The notes under the pieces were generated by a model, which did not search any database, was not told where the DNA came from, and worked only from the letters and a program-made list of their open reading frames with translations. 5,248 bases of DNA from an uncultured Halomicronema sp. (GTDB lineage Bacteria; Cyanobacteriota; Cyanobacteriia; Phormidesmidales; Phormidesmidaceae), in assembly GCA_937897665.1 (NCBI GenBank), contig CALCPB010000551.1, forward strand, positions 1-5,248, in the 5' to 3' direction. Below, piece after piece: positions 1-5,248 of this stretch. The position numbers and the translations under genes were made by a program. The first letter of the stretch is position 1. Each line of letters opens with the position of its first letter.

Positions 1-38
1 AACTTCTCCTGTCAGGACGTTATTCCGAAGTTCCCACC

Positions 39-73
39 AAAAAGGGAAGAGTTTTTTAAGCAACTCTTCCCCC
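39..73 (-). terminator. Intrinsic terminator of the LysM-M23 gene
   Basis: A perfect 10-bp stem is formed by GGGAAGAGTT (44-53) and AACTCTTCCC (62-71) with an 8-base loop. Read on the minus strand it is followed directly by five T (plus-strand A39-A43), the classic Rho-independent layout. It begins about 25 bases after the stop codon of the M23 gene, so it ends that transcript. There is no T-run on the plus-strand side, so it works in one direction only. Confidence 0.92.
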
Positions 74-96
74 ATTAAATCTCTATGTACTGATCC

Positions 97-2067
97 TTAA
101 CGACCAGGTAACAGGGCGATGGGATTCACAGCACCTTGACTCGGGATATGAATCTCAAAGTGCAGGTGAGGCCCCGTACTGAAGCCAGTGCTACCCATCT
201 CAGCAATTTGCTGACCTTGACGCACCTGCTGACCAGGACTCACCATCAGGCGACTGTTGTGGGCGTAACGGGTGAGGCTGCCATCAGGGTGACGAACATC
301 CACCATGTTGCCATAACCGCCAGAATTCCAGCCGGAGCTGACGACCACACCGGCACCCGCCGCGTAAATCGGTGTCCCCACAGGGCCAGCAATATCAACA
401 CCTTGGTGCATGCGTCCCCAGCGCCAGCCATAACCAGAAGTCAGCACGCCTTGAGCCGGCCACATGTAGCCGTCAAAACGGTTAGGCGCTTCCGGTAAAT
501 ACTCATCTTCGCTAGGCAAGATGGGCATTTCTGGAGTAACGACTTGACCAACCGGGTTCTCAATGACAGGAGCATAAACTTCAGACCCCAGAGGAGCTGC
601 TGCCAAGAGCTCTTCCTCAGCTAGAACCGAACTGTCATTCGGTTCAGCCAGCGTGGCATCTCTTTCATCAGAAAATTGAGGATTAACTGCAACCTCTGCC
701 GTTGAGTCAGCAATACTGATCGACTGCTCGACGTCGTCGGCACCAGCATCAAACACCTCGCCAATTTCAGTGGAATATTGAGCCACCGAAGTGGACGCCG
801 CGTTCGAGCTAGAACGGCTGGCCTCAGACACTTCAGACAACAAGTCTTCCACAAAGGGATCAGCGATCGCTGCAATCGTCCCTGGTTGCTCTGACGCCTC
901 CACTGACGCATCAGAAGGCTCTAGGGCGATGGATTCGCTACTTTTGTCAGCTGCCTGCACTTCTTCATCAGATTGAACCGAGGGTGCGGCCATTGCCAGC
1001 GACTGCTCATCCTCGATTAAGCGCTCACTTAGCCACTCAGTCCCTGACTGAATCACCAGGGATCGTTCATCAGGAATGGTCAGCGCTTCGCCAGCCACGA
1101 TCACATCAGGATCAGATAGCTGATTAGCCCGCTGCAGAACTTTTGGATCAATCCCATAACTGTTAGCGATCGACCAGATCGTCTCACCAGCATCAACTTG
1201 ATGCACCCGCGTGGCATCGCCGAAGGTGTACAGCTCAACTGGTGCAGCTTCAGCTGCAGGAACCTTAGCTAAAATCTCAGCCTTATCAGTCGTTGGCTGA
1301 GGTGCTGGCAATGACTCCAGCGCTGTGTCTGGCCATGTCGGCTCTGACTCGACTGTAACCGCAGCCATAGACTCAGAATTAACTGCTGATGGCATTGCGT
1401 CTTGAGCTTCTAAGGAGACAGCAATTTCCTCCTGAGCTGCCACCTCGGGCTGCCGAGGGGTCAAGAAGGCTGTGAGGTCGTAAGAAGCAGTCGCCGAAGC
1501 ATCTGAGGCTTTTAAGGTATCAAGCTCAAGGTCGGATGCACTCGCATCAGTCTCTTGGGATTCTGAGACAGCATCAGCTGCAACCGAGCCTTCCAATGCT
1601 TGAGGAGGCTCCAGAACAACCGCTGTTTGCATATGCGAAGCAACAACAGCTGGAACCTTCAGAACCTGACCAGCTTGAATTACCTGATCTTCCGCGATAC
1701 CGTTAACCGCTTTGATGTCATCAATCTCGACACCGTGCTGCTGGGCAATATCCCAAATGGTTTCACCATCGAGCACAGTGTGGTAACTGGCAGCAGCCCC
1801 CTCTGGCCTAGAAGAACCAAACGAAGGTAGAGGTTCGACATCACCAGATACCGCAGGCAACGCTGCTAGCTGCCAAGAATCAGCGGCCTCTGAACTGGGA
1901 GCTAAAGCTCCTGCAGCACCTAGGGAAACCGCTAAACCTAGAGCTGTAAAGGAAGCTCGAACCTTTCGACCAGTCTCAACGGATCCTGTGGCGCTTTGCA
2001 CGGGCACAAATGCGCTTGACCAACTCTGCGTGTCAGGGACAAAGTCCTGGGTAAAAACGGGGCTCAA
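97..2067 (-). CDS. Secreted LysM-LysM-M23 peptidoglycan DD-metallopeptidase
   Basis: Zinc endopeptidase predicted to cut peptide cross-links of peptidoglycan in the periplasm, with LysM modules that hold it to glycan chains. Residue numbers are for the 656-aa form starting at TTG 2067. A basic then hydrophobic segment (about 35-57) followed by an Ala-rich stretch looks like a signal peptide or anchor. LysM1 is about 95-139 and LysM2 about 288-332, both with a GETIW core. The M23 domain is about 534-648, with HxxxD (H554, D558), YAH (H603) and PHLHFE (H634, H636), so the zinc ligands and catalytic histidines are all present. The two linkers (about 140-287 and 333-533) are long, acidic and rich in Ala, Ser and Glu, probably disordered. 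The start is uncertain: an in-frame TTG at 2106 would add 13 residues, but its GGAGGG is only 3 bases away, whereas AGGAGG lies 8 bases before TTG 2067. The stop is TAA and an intrinsic terminator follows. NlpD/EnvC-like activator roles cannot be excluded, but the intact active site argues for a working enzyme. Confidence 0.93.
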   Translation of the reverse strand: MSPVFTQDFVPDTQSWSSAFVPVQSATGSVETGRKVRASFTALGLAVSLGAAGALAPSSEAADSWQLAALPAVSGDVEPLPSFGSSRPEGAAASYHTVLDGETIWDIAQQHGVEIDDIKAVNGIAEDQVIQAGQVLKVPAVVASHMQTAVVLEPPQALEGSVAADAVSESQETDASASDLELDTLKASDASATASYDLTAFLTPRQPEVAAQEEIAVSLEAQDAMPSAVNSESMAAVTVESEPTWPDTALESLPAPQPTTDKAEILAKVPAAEAAPVELYTFGDATRVHQVDAGETIWSIANSYGIDPKVLQRANQLSDPDVIVAGEALTIPDERSLVIQSGTEWLSERLIEDEQSLAMAAPSVQSDEEVQAADKSSESIALEPSDASVEASEQPGTIAAIADPFVEDLLSEVSEASRSSSNAASTSVAQYSTEIGEVFDAGADDVEQSISIADSTAEVAVNPQFSDERDATLAEPNDSSVLAEEELLAAAPLGSEVYAPVIENPVGQVVTPEMPILPSEDEYLPEAPNRFDGYMWPAQGVLTSGYGWRWGRMHQGVDIAGPVGTPIYAAGAGVVVSSGWNSGGYGNMVDVRHPDGSLTRYAHNSRLMVSPGQQVRQGQQIAEMGSTGFSTGPHLHFEIHIPSQGAVNPIALLPGR

Positions 2068-2075
2068 AGGATAAT

Positions 2076-2081
2076 CCTCCT
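2076..2081 (-). promoter_or_regulatory. Ribosome binding site deciding the M23 gene start
   Basis: On the minus strand AGGAGG lies 8 bases before TTG 2067, the best-spaced Shine-Dalgarno match near this gene. A second site, GGAGGG (2110-2115), is only 3 bases before the alternative TTG 2106 and is partly buried in a hairpin. The AGGAGG would lie inside the coding sequence (two Glu codons and the first base of an Asp codon) if the longer form were used, so this is support, not proof. Confidence 0.5.
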
Positions 2082-2109
2082 CATAACCAGAGCTCAACAG
2101 TTTCAACAG

Positions 2110-2145
2110 CCCTCCGAACGGAGAATCTCAGCTATATGGCTGAGA
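2110..2145 (-). promoter_or_regulatory. Two adjacent hairpins in the M23 gene leader
   Basis: On the minus strand a 7-bp perfect stem TCTCAGC/GCTGAGA with loop CATATA (2126-2145) is followed two bases later by CTCC-GTTC-GGAG (2112-2123), whose 3' arm is part of the upstream Shine-Dalgarno-like GGAGGG. The second hairpin would hide that site. No known riboswitch was recognised here; in particular the conserved core of the c-di-AMP (ydaO) riboswitch, which can precede cell-wall hydrolase genes, was looked for and not seen. A regulatory role is inference. Confidence 0.4.
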
Positions 2146-2275
2146 AATAAAAACTTTGAAACTAAGGCAATATCCACAATCCTTGGGTAAGCAAAGTAGC
2201 TTCGAGAGCTAACGATACACTGCCCATTCACTTTAAGCAAGTTTACATGAGTGGATAAAAAGATCAAGAAACCTC

Positions 2276-2312
2276 TGATTCATTTGACCATGCTCCAGAT
2301 GTAAATGAATCA
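2276..2312. repeat. Perfect 10-bp inverted repeat
   Basis: TGATTCATTT (2276-2285) and AAATGAATCA (2303-2312) are exact reverse complements separated by 17 bases. The dyad lies about 210-245 bases upstream of the M23 gene start. It could be an RNA hairpin in a long leader or an operator for a dimeric regulator. It lacks a following T-run on either strand, so it is not an intrinsic terminator. Confidence 0.6.
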
Positions 2313-2602
2313 TCCTGATACCTTGAAGTCATTGCCTAGAGAGAGGTTTGTCGATGTACTTCAGACTCTAGGTAGTTGATGATCCGCTGGAGTAGAAATC
2401 TCGTATCGGCTTAGCTCAAAAACTCGGAGAGGCGTTCTATACATCCCTCAAAACGATTACATAGCAGACGCTACAGCCATAACTTGGGATGATTAAAACT
2501 GATTTATGAACGCTTTCTGTAGATTTTTGCCTTGACCTGGAAAGCCCCTGAGCCTGCACTGTGAGTGATAGAAAATTCTTATTTCTCAGTTTGGTGATTT
2601 GT

Positions 2603-2664
2603 AGCTTAGAGAACGAAGTTTCTAAGCTGATTGTTGTTAAAACCTCAATCAACCTTGAAAAGGT
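2603..2664. repeat. Cluster of three back-to-back stem-loops
   Basis: AGCTTAGA/TCTAAGCT (2603-2610 with 2621-2628) forms an 8-bp perfect stem. Directly next to it are GATTG/CAATC (2629-2633 with 2646-2650) and ACCTT/AAGGT (2652-2656 with 2660-2664). The first is strong and the other two are short. The strand of transcription, if any, is unknown. A structured 3' tail of the trmL transcript or a small RNA are both possible. Confidence 0.4.
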
Positions 2665-2733
2665 GAAATCAAGCTGATTACCGATCTAGAGAGCCGAGTG
2701 AAGATAACTCTTTAGTGATGAAGGCAATACTTT

Positions 2734-2765
2734 CTCAATGGCGAGCGCGCGGCTTGCCCCTTGAG
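2734..2765 (-). terminator. GC-rich stem-loop after trmL, possible terminator
   Basis: Outer arms CTCAA/TTGAG (2734-2738 with 2761-2765) enclose GGCGAGC/GCTTGCC (2740-2746 with 2752-2758, one mismatch) around a 5-base loop. It starts 26 bases past the trmL stop, where a transcript end is expected. It lacks a T-run on the minus strand, so if it acts in termination it does so without the classic U-tract. It could equally be a 3'-end stabilising hairpin. Confidence 0.4.
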
Positions 2766-2791
2766 TCATCGGTGTTGAAATTACCTGCCGG

Positions 2792-3247
2792 TTAAGGGCT
2801 GATTTGCCGCAACGCTTCAAACAATCCGATCGCCACACTGGCCGATAGGTTCAAGCTCCGCACACCCGACTCGGCCATGGGAATGCGTACTGTGGCACCG
2901 CAAGCCTGCAGCATCTCTGAGGTCAACCCCGCTGTCTCTTTGCCAAACAATAGCCAATCGTCAGCTTGATAGGTCATTGCTGTATAGCTAGTCACGCCTG
3001 CAGTACTAAAGCCGATGAGCGTGCCTGACTGCTGACGAGCTGTCGCCTCAAATGCTTGCCAGGAATCATGAACATGCAGATCAACATAGGGCCAATAATC
3101 GAGCCCAGCGCGCTTGAGGTAGCGATCGCTCAACTCAAACCCCAGAGGCTTAACCAAGTGCAGCGGAGTTTGAGTCGCAGCGCAAGTCCGGGCGATATTA
3201 CCGGTGTTGGGCGGGATTTCGGGATGAACCAGAACAACTTGAGGCAT
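2792..3247 (-). CDS. trmL: tRNA (cytidine(34)-2'-O)-methyltransferase TrmL
   Basis: Cytoplasmic SPOUT-class enzyme that uses S-adenosylmethionine to methylate the 2'-O of the wobble nucleotide (C34 or modified U34) of tRNA-Leu isoacceptors. The 151-residue product is the usual size for this minimal one-domain family. Its three family motifs are visible: NTGNIARTCA (14-23), LLFGKETAGL (99-108), and IPMAESGVRSLNLS (122-135), which form the trefoil-knot cofactor site. The start is the ATG at 3247, giving MPQVVLVHPEIPPNTGN, where family members begin. A TTG at 3283 would add 12 residues without family resemblance. No clear Shine-Dalgarno sequence precedes the ATG, as is common in cyanobacteria. 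It lies 138 bases after gshA on the same strand and probably has its own promoter. The general SpoU-like family call is very secure; the exact tRNA substrate rests on homology. Confidence 0.95.
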   Translation of the reverse strand: MPQVVLVHPEIPPNTGNIARTCAATQTPLHLVKPLGFELSDRYLKRAGLDYWPYVDLHVHDSWQAFEATARQQSGTLIGFSTAGVTSYTAMTYQADDWLLFGKETAGLTSEMLQACGATVRIPMAESGVRSLNLSASVAIGLFEALRQISP

Positions 3248-3276
3248 AAACGGGCAGTTTAGAGCGCAGTAGGAAC

Positions 3277-3310
3277 GAATCAACTCATGAGGTCAGTGGA
3301 ATCAACTATA
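3277..3310 (-). promoter_or_regulatory. Candidate trmL promoter with a direct repeat
   Basis: On the minus strand TATAGT (3310-3305) matches a -10 box at five of six positions and lies about 58 bases before the trmL ATG, in an AT-rich stretch. No good -35 is found at the right distance. The nonamer AGTTGATTC occurs twice (3307-3299 and 3285-3277), exactly 22 bases apart, with the first copy overlapping the -10. A regulator binding two helical turns apart would fit, but this is inference. Confidence 0.3.
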
Positions 3311-3385
3311 CGATTTATTAATGATTCACTTTTTTAGGTAATTTTCCCTGTTGATCGCGGTTGACACTATTAGATAGGTATGCGG

Positions 3386-4537
3386 CTAAGCCATACAGGG
3401 CAAACAGAGCTCTTCTGCTAGCACTTGATCTAACGTGGCCGCTTCTTGAATAGCGATCGCTAAAATTTCTGCCACGCTGTGACCTTGGTCATGCAACGCC
3501 AACCACCTTTGGGCCTCGTTACCGCCCTCCAAGATTTTGCTGACAGGCGTCAAAAAGCAGCTAAATCCGTGCTGATGGGCAATCGGCCACAGGGTTTCAT
3601 ATAAATCTTGAATCCACTGTTTGGCTGTTAAGGAACGACCATCAACCCAGTGATTCACCACGGCGTCGAGACTGGCCCTAGCCACGGCGCGCTCATTGGC
3701 CTCTGTCATTTTGACTAACGCTTCAGCACGAGTGCTGCTGGGCAATTGACTAGCCGTTAGCGGATCTAAAGACGGATCGGCCATCATTTGCAGCAGCCGG
3801 GCTTCTAACAAGGCCGTCACCGCCAGCAAATGCAGCGGATTGATCACCAAATCACAAATTCTTAGCTCTAGTCGATTGAGACAGTAGGGGCGGCGATCGC
3901 CATTGGGACGAACCGAACTCCACAAATGGCGGACATTATGCATCGTGCCAGCCGCTAGCTGTGCTTCCATCCAATCAATGTGGTGCTGATGGCTCGTAAA
4001 CAACGGGACGTGCGGCGGCGTTTGCGGAAACAATTGCCAACGGGTGGAATGGTACCCCGTCACCGCATGGTCTAAAAAGGGAGAAGACGCCGTCAGGGCC
4101 AAATAGAGGGGCGCTTCTAACCGCACCAATCGGCAGGCTCGCATCAGCATTTCAGGATCAGCAATGCCAATATTGATATGGATGCTCGCCGTGACCACAT
4201 CCGTATGGTAAGTCTGCTCGATATAAGCATGGTAAGGATTGTGCGGATCGGAGCGCTGAAATTGAGCCGTATCGCCAGACGAGAGGGTGCTGCCAGGAAT
4301 CAGCGTATAGTCACCCAGTGTCTTTAAATAGCGCCGCAGTGACTGCCGGGGTCTGACCAACTCGCACAGCAATTGCTCGTAGCGGTTGAGCGGGGCGGTG
4401 GTGTACTCAACATTGCGAGCGTCGGGTTCTCTGACAAAGCCATCTAGGTTGGCCACAATGCGATCGGAGAAACCAATGATCTCGCCCGCTGGCGTCCCCG
4501 TGTAGATTTCGACTTCAAACCCTTTAGATAGCGACAC
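3386..4537 (-). CDS. gshA: Glutamate-cysteine ligase, cyanobacterial type
   Basis: Cytosolic enzyme joining L-glutamate and L-cysteine with ATP to give gamma-glutamylcysteine, the first and committed step of glutathione synthesis; gshB for the second step is not in this window. The 383-residue product matches the cyanobacterial GshA family (GCS2-like, related to plant and YbdK-type ligases and unlike the longer E. coli GshA). Visible landmarks, numbered from GTG 4537, are LSKGFEVEIYTGTP at the N terminus (3-16), REPDARNVEYTT (36-47), HINIG (120-124), LTASSPF (148-154), YHSTRW (162-167), RPNGDRRP (210-217) and LNRLELRICDLVINP (220-234), which make up the ATP, metal and substrate site. GTG 4537 is chosen because the family begins almost at LSKGFEVE. 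A TTG at 4555 would add 6 residues, and the frame is open back to 4630 without a better start. Only a weak GAGAA lies upstream. The stop is TAG, and no terminator is seen before trmL. Confidence 0.95.
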   Translation of the reverse strand: MSLSKGFEVEIYTGTPAGEIIGFSDRIVANLDGFVREPDARNVEYTTAPLNRYEQLLCELVRPRQSLRRYLKTLGDYTLIPGSTLSSGDTAQFQRSDPHNPYHAYIEQTYHTDVVTASIHINIGIADPEMLMRACRLVRLEAPLYLALTASSPFLDHAVTGYHSTRWQLFPQTPPHVPLFTSHQHHIDWMEAQLAAGTMHNVRHLWSSVRPNGDRRPYCLNRLELRICDLVINPLHLLAVTALLEARLLQMMADPSLDPLTASQLPSSTRAEALVKMTEANERAVARASLDAVVNHWVDGRSLTAKQWIQDLYETLWPIAHQHGFSCFLTPVSKILEGGNEAQRWLALHDQGHSVAEILAIAIQEAATLDQVLAEELCLPCMA

Positions 4538-4573
4538 TAGATATTTCTCGCGCAAACGTTCTATTTCATAGTA

Positions 4574-4672
4574 CCGGGCGAGCCCGGATTCTCCCTGAAA
4601 AGCGCAATCAACAGCAGCGGGGTCGTCACATCAAAGTGCCACAGGAGTGTCCTCACCTCTAAATGTTGTGGC
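4574..4672 (-). promoter_or_regulatory. Structured gshA leader with two inverted repeats
   Basis: Read toward gshA, the leader holds GCCACA/TGTGGC (4672-4667 with 4643-4638), then CCGGGC-TC-GCCCGG (4587-4574), a very GC-rich hairpin ending 36 bases before the GTG start. Shortly after it comes a two-codon frame, ATG AAA TAG (4570-4562). If transcription starts near 4705 the leader is about 170 bases long. No known riboswitch class is recognised. A 62-codon minus frame (4561-4749) covers the same bases but starts with TTG inside the AT-rich repeat and has no recognisable domain, so it is not called as a gene. Confidence 0.35.
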
Positions 4673-4685
4673 CAGAATGCAACGC

Positions 4686-4778
4686 CCTCTATATATAGAT
4701 ATAAAACGCGCAATATATGCGGAATATATGTAGAGGCAATAGTGCTCAAACGTGATCGTCTCTATATATATTCCACAT
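4686..4778. repeat. AT-rich three-arm repeat that can form alternative hairpins
   Basis: GGAATATATGTAGAG (4721-4735) pairs with CTCTATATATATTCC (4760-4774) at 14 of 15 positions, the fifteenth being a G-T wobble. Beyond one mismatch, ATG 4717-4719 and CAT 4776-4778 add three more pairs. The middle arm (4725-4736) can instead pair with an upstream copy CCTCTATATATA (4686-4697), again with one wobble. AATATATG also occurs twice, 11 bases apart (4712-4719, 4723-4730). The element overlaps the candidate gshA promoter. It could be a regulatory dyad or the remnant of a small mobile element. Confidence 0.55.
4712..4739 (-). promoter_or_regulatory. Candidate gshA promoter
   Basis: On the minus strand TTGCCT (4739-4734) and TATATT (4717-4712) form a sigma-70-like pair with a 16-base spacer. 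The -10 matches the consensus at five of six positions and the -35 at four of six. It is the best pair seen upstream of gshA, about 175 bases before its start. The AT-rich surroundings offer other TATATT-like boxes, so the exact site is unsure. Confidence 0.4.
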
Positions 4779-4924
4779 TCCGAACGAGTAACCGATGTGC
4801 CAATCCTCCCTAGCAGTCACACTCATAGGCAACTACCGGAGCCGGCGCTGTTGAGAGAAGTTGCCCAGGTCAAACGTCATCACCTTGAAGTCGCCCAATC
4901 GCACTGAATATTGTCATCACTCAT

Positions 4925-5134
4925 ATGTTCCGCCACTCAAGCACAGCAATCGGGCGATCGCACTCTTTTGCGCCCCCAGCTAGCTGGTCACCATCACTCA
5001 CCCACATCCCTTGCCCGTCATGCGACCCTCTCGACTCTCAGACTTCTGATTCAGGAGACGAGCATTTTCAGGATCAGTACGCGGCTGATTATGACTCGTT
5101 TCGCTGGGCAAACCAGGTCAATCGAATCATTTAA
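4925..5134 (+). CDS. Possible small protein of unknown function
   Basis: An ATG-initiated frame of 69 residues on the plus strand, pointing away from gshA. I do not recognise it. The N-terminal half is rich in Ser, Pro and His with a CPSC pair (about residues 31-34). The C-terminal half is acidic and aromatic (SGDEHFQDQYAADYDSFRW) and ends NQVNRII, a composition that looks more protein-like than most chance frames. There is no Shine-Dalgarno sequence, membrane segment or signal peptide. Another frame is open over the same bases, so this may be chance. Confidence 0.25.
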   Translation: MFRHSSTAIGRSHSFAPPASWSPSLTHIPCPSCDPLDSQTSDSGDEHFQDQYAADYDSFRWANQVNRII

Positions 5135-5217
5135 CAAAAGTCTATGGGTCAATCGCGAAGCCAGCTTATCTGAGAATGACTTGAAGATACGTGACGATTC
5201 ACCTTTTTCTTTAAGTT

Positions 5218-5248
5218 ATGTTGTCGCTTCTTGATCCCGATGCTAACG
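5218..5248 (+). CDS. Possible start of a gene running off the window edge
   Basis: An ATG at 5218 opens a frame reading MLSLLDPDAN that continues past the last base. The region before it is T-rich and lacks a Shine-Dalgarno sequence. Only ten codons are visible, so neither product nor reality can be judged; it is listed because a divergent gene upstream of gshA would be a natural arrangement. Confidence 0.22.
   Translation, partial: MLSLLDPDAN

Larger units (their letters stand above)
2146..2791. other. Long intergenic gap between trmL and the M23 gene
   Basis: No convincing gene lies here. A 71-codon minus-strand frame (2437-2652) uses a poor start, has no recognisable domain and runs across the stem-loops at 2603-2652, so it is not called. 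The gap holds a 10-bp perfect inverted repeat (2276-2312), a cluster of three stem-loops (2603-2664) and a GC-rich stem-loop just after trmL (2734-2765). The M23 promoter should lie in the left part, but no strong -35/-10 pair stands out. A weak minus-strand pair is TTGCTT with TATCGT 17 bases downstream, around 2210-2240. Confidence 0.6.
863..4961. repeat. HIP1 octamers, five scattered copies
   Basis: The palindrome GCGATCGC occurs at 863-870 (M23 gene), 3122-3129 (trmL), 3453-3460 and 3893-3900 (gshA), and 4954-4961 (right-hand gap). This octamer is strongly over-represented in many cyanobacterial genomes and supports the taxonomic placement. The entry spans the first to the last copy; only the listed positions are repeats. 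Confidence 0.85.
4779..5248. other. Right-hand region without a confident gene
   Basis: About 470 bases with no recognisable gene. It contains a 7-bp perfect inverted repeat GGCAACT/AGTTGCC (4828-4834 with 4859-4865), an 11-base near-exact direct repeat GAAGTTGCCCA / GAAGTCGCCCA (4857, 4887) 30 bases apart, one HIP1 octamer (4954-4961), a short candidate ORF (4925-5134) and a possible gene start at the edge. A longer plus frame (4911-5234) overlaps the candidate ORF, starts with TTG and shows no domain. Confidence 0.5.

Noticed and set aside
1..32. Inverted repeat AACTTC/GAAGTT at the left edge
   Set aside because: Only 6 bp with a weak inner stem and no T-run; it touches the window edge and cannot be interpreted.
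136..498. 120-codon plus-strand frame
   Set aside because: It lies wholly inside the M23 catalytic domain on the opposite strand, whose motifs are unmistakable.
2437..2652. 71-codon minus-strand frame between trmL and the M23 gene
   Set aside because: No ribosome site or recognisable domain, and it runs through a cluster of stem-loops; most likely chance.
4648..4690. Possible Yfr1-like small RNA motif near the gshA leader
   Set aside because: The minus strand has ACACTCCTGTGG and not the conserved ACUCCUCAC core of that RNA.
4561..4749. 62-codon minus-strand frame ending just before gshA
   Set aside because: It starts with TTG inside the AT-rich inverted repeat and has no family resemblance; the bases are better explained as promoter and leader of gshA.
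4911..5234. 107-codon plus-strand frame
   Set aside because: TTG start, no ribosome site, no domain, and it overlaps an ATG-started frame of more protein-like composition.
5149..5248. Minus-strand frame open from the window edge to TGA at 5151-5149, a possible C-terminal end of an upstream gene
   Set aside because: Only about 32 residues, very basic and unrecognised; two other frames are equally open, so it cannot be supported.

Overview
The window looks like chromosomal DNA of a cyanobacterium. Five copies of the octamer GCGATCGC (HIP1, typical of many cyanobacterial genomes) are present. The glutamate-cysteine ligase is of the cyanobacterial/plant-like type, and the LysM-M23 protein has the usual cyanobacterial architecture. 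The species cannot be fixed from the sequence. No phage, insertion sequence, CRISPR or tRNA sequence was found.

Layout: all three confident genes lie on the minus strand, so they are transcribed from right to left. From the right, gshA (3386-4537) is followed after 138 bases by trmL (2792-3247). A long gap of about 720 bases then leads to a secreted LysM-LysM-M23 peptidoglycan endopeptidase (97-2067), which ends in a clear intrinsic terminator at 39-73. The gaps on either side of the gshA-trmL pair hold no confident gene but contain several inverted repeats. The right-hand gap (4538-5248) also has a short candidate ORF at 4925-5134 and a possible gene start running off the window edge at 5218.

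Function: the three genes are housekeeping and not obviously one pathway: glutathione precursor synthesis, tRNA wobble-base 2'-O-methylation, and cell-wall remodelling. The spacing suggests separate transcription units. I found no new multi-gene system. The parts worth a second look are non-coding: a two-hairpin leader and an unusual start region before the M23 gene, a three-arm AT-rich repeat that could form alternative hairpins at the predicted gshA promoter, a structured gshA leader, and a 10-bp perfect dyad and a run of stem-loops between trmL and the M23 gene.
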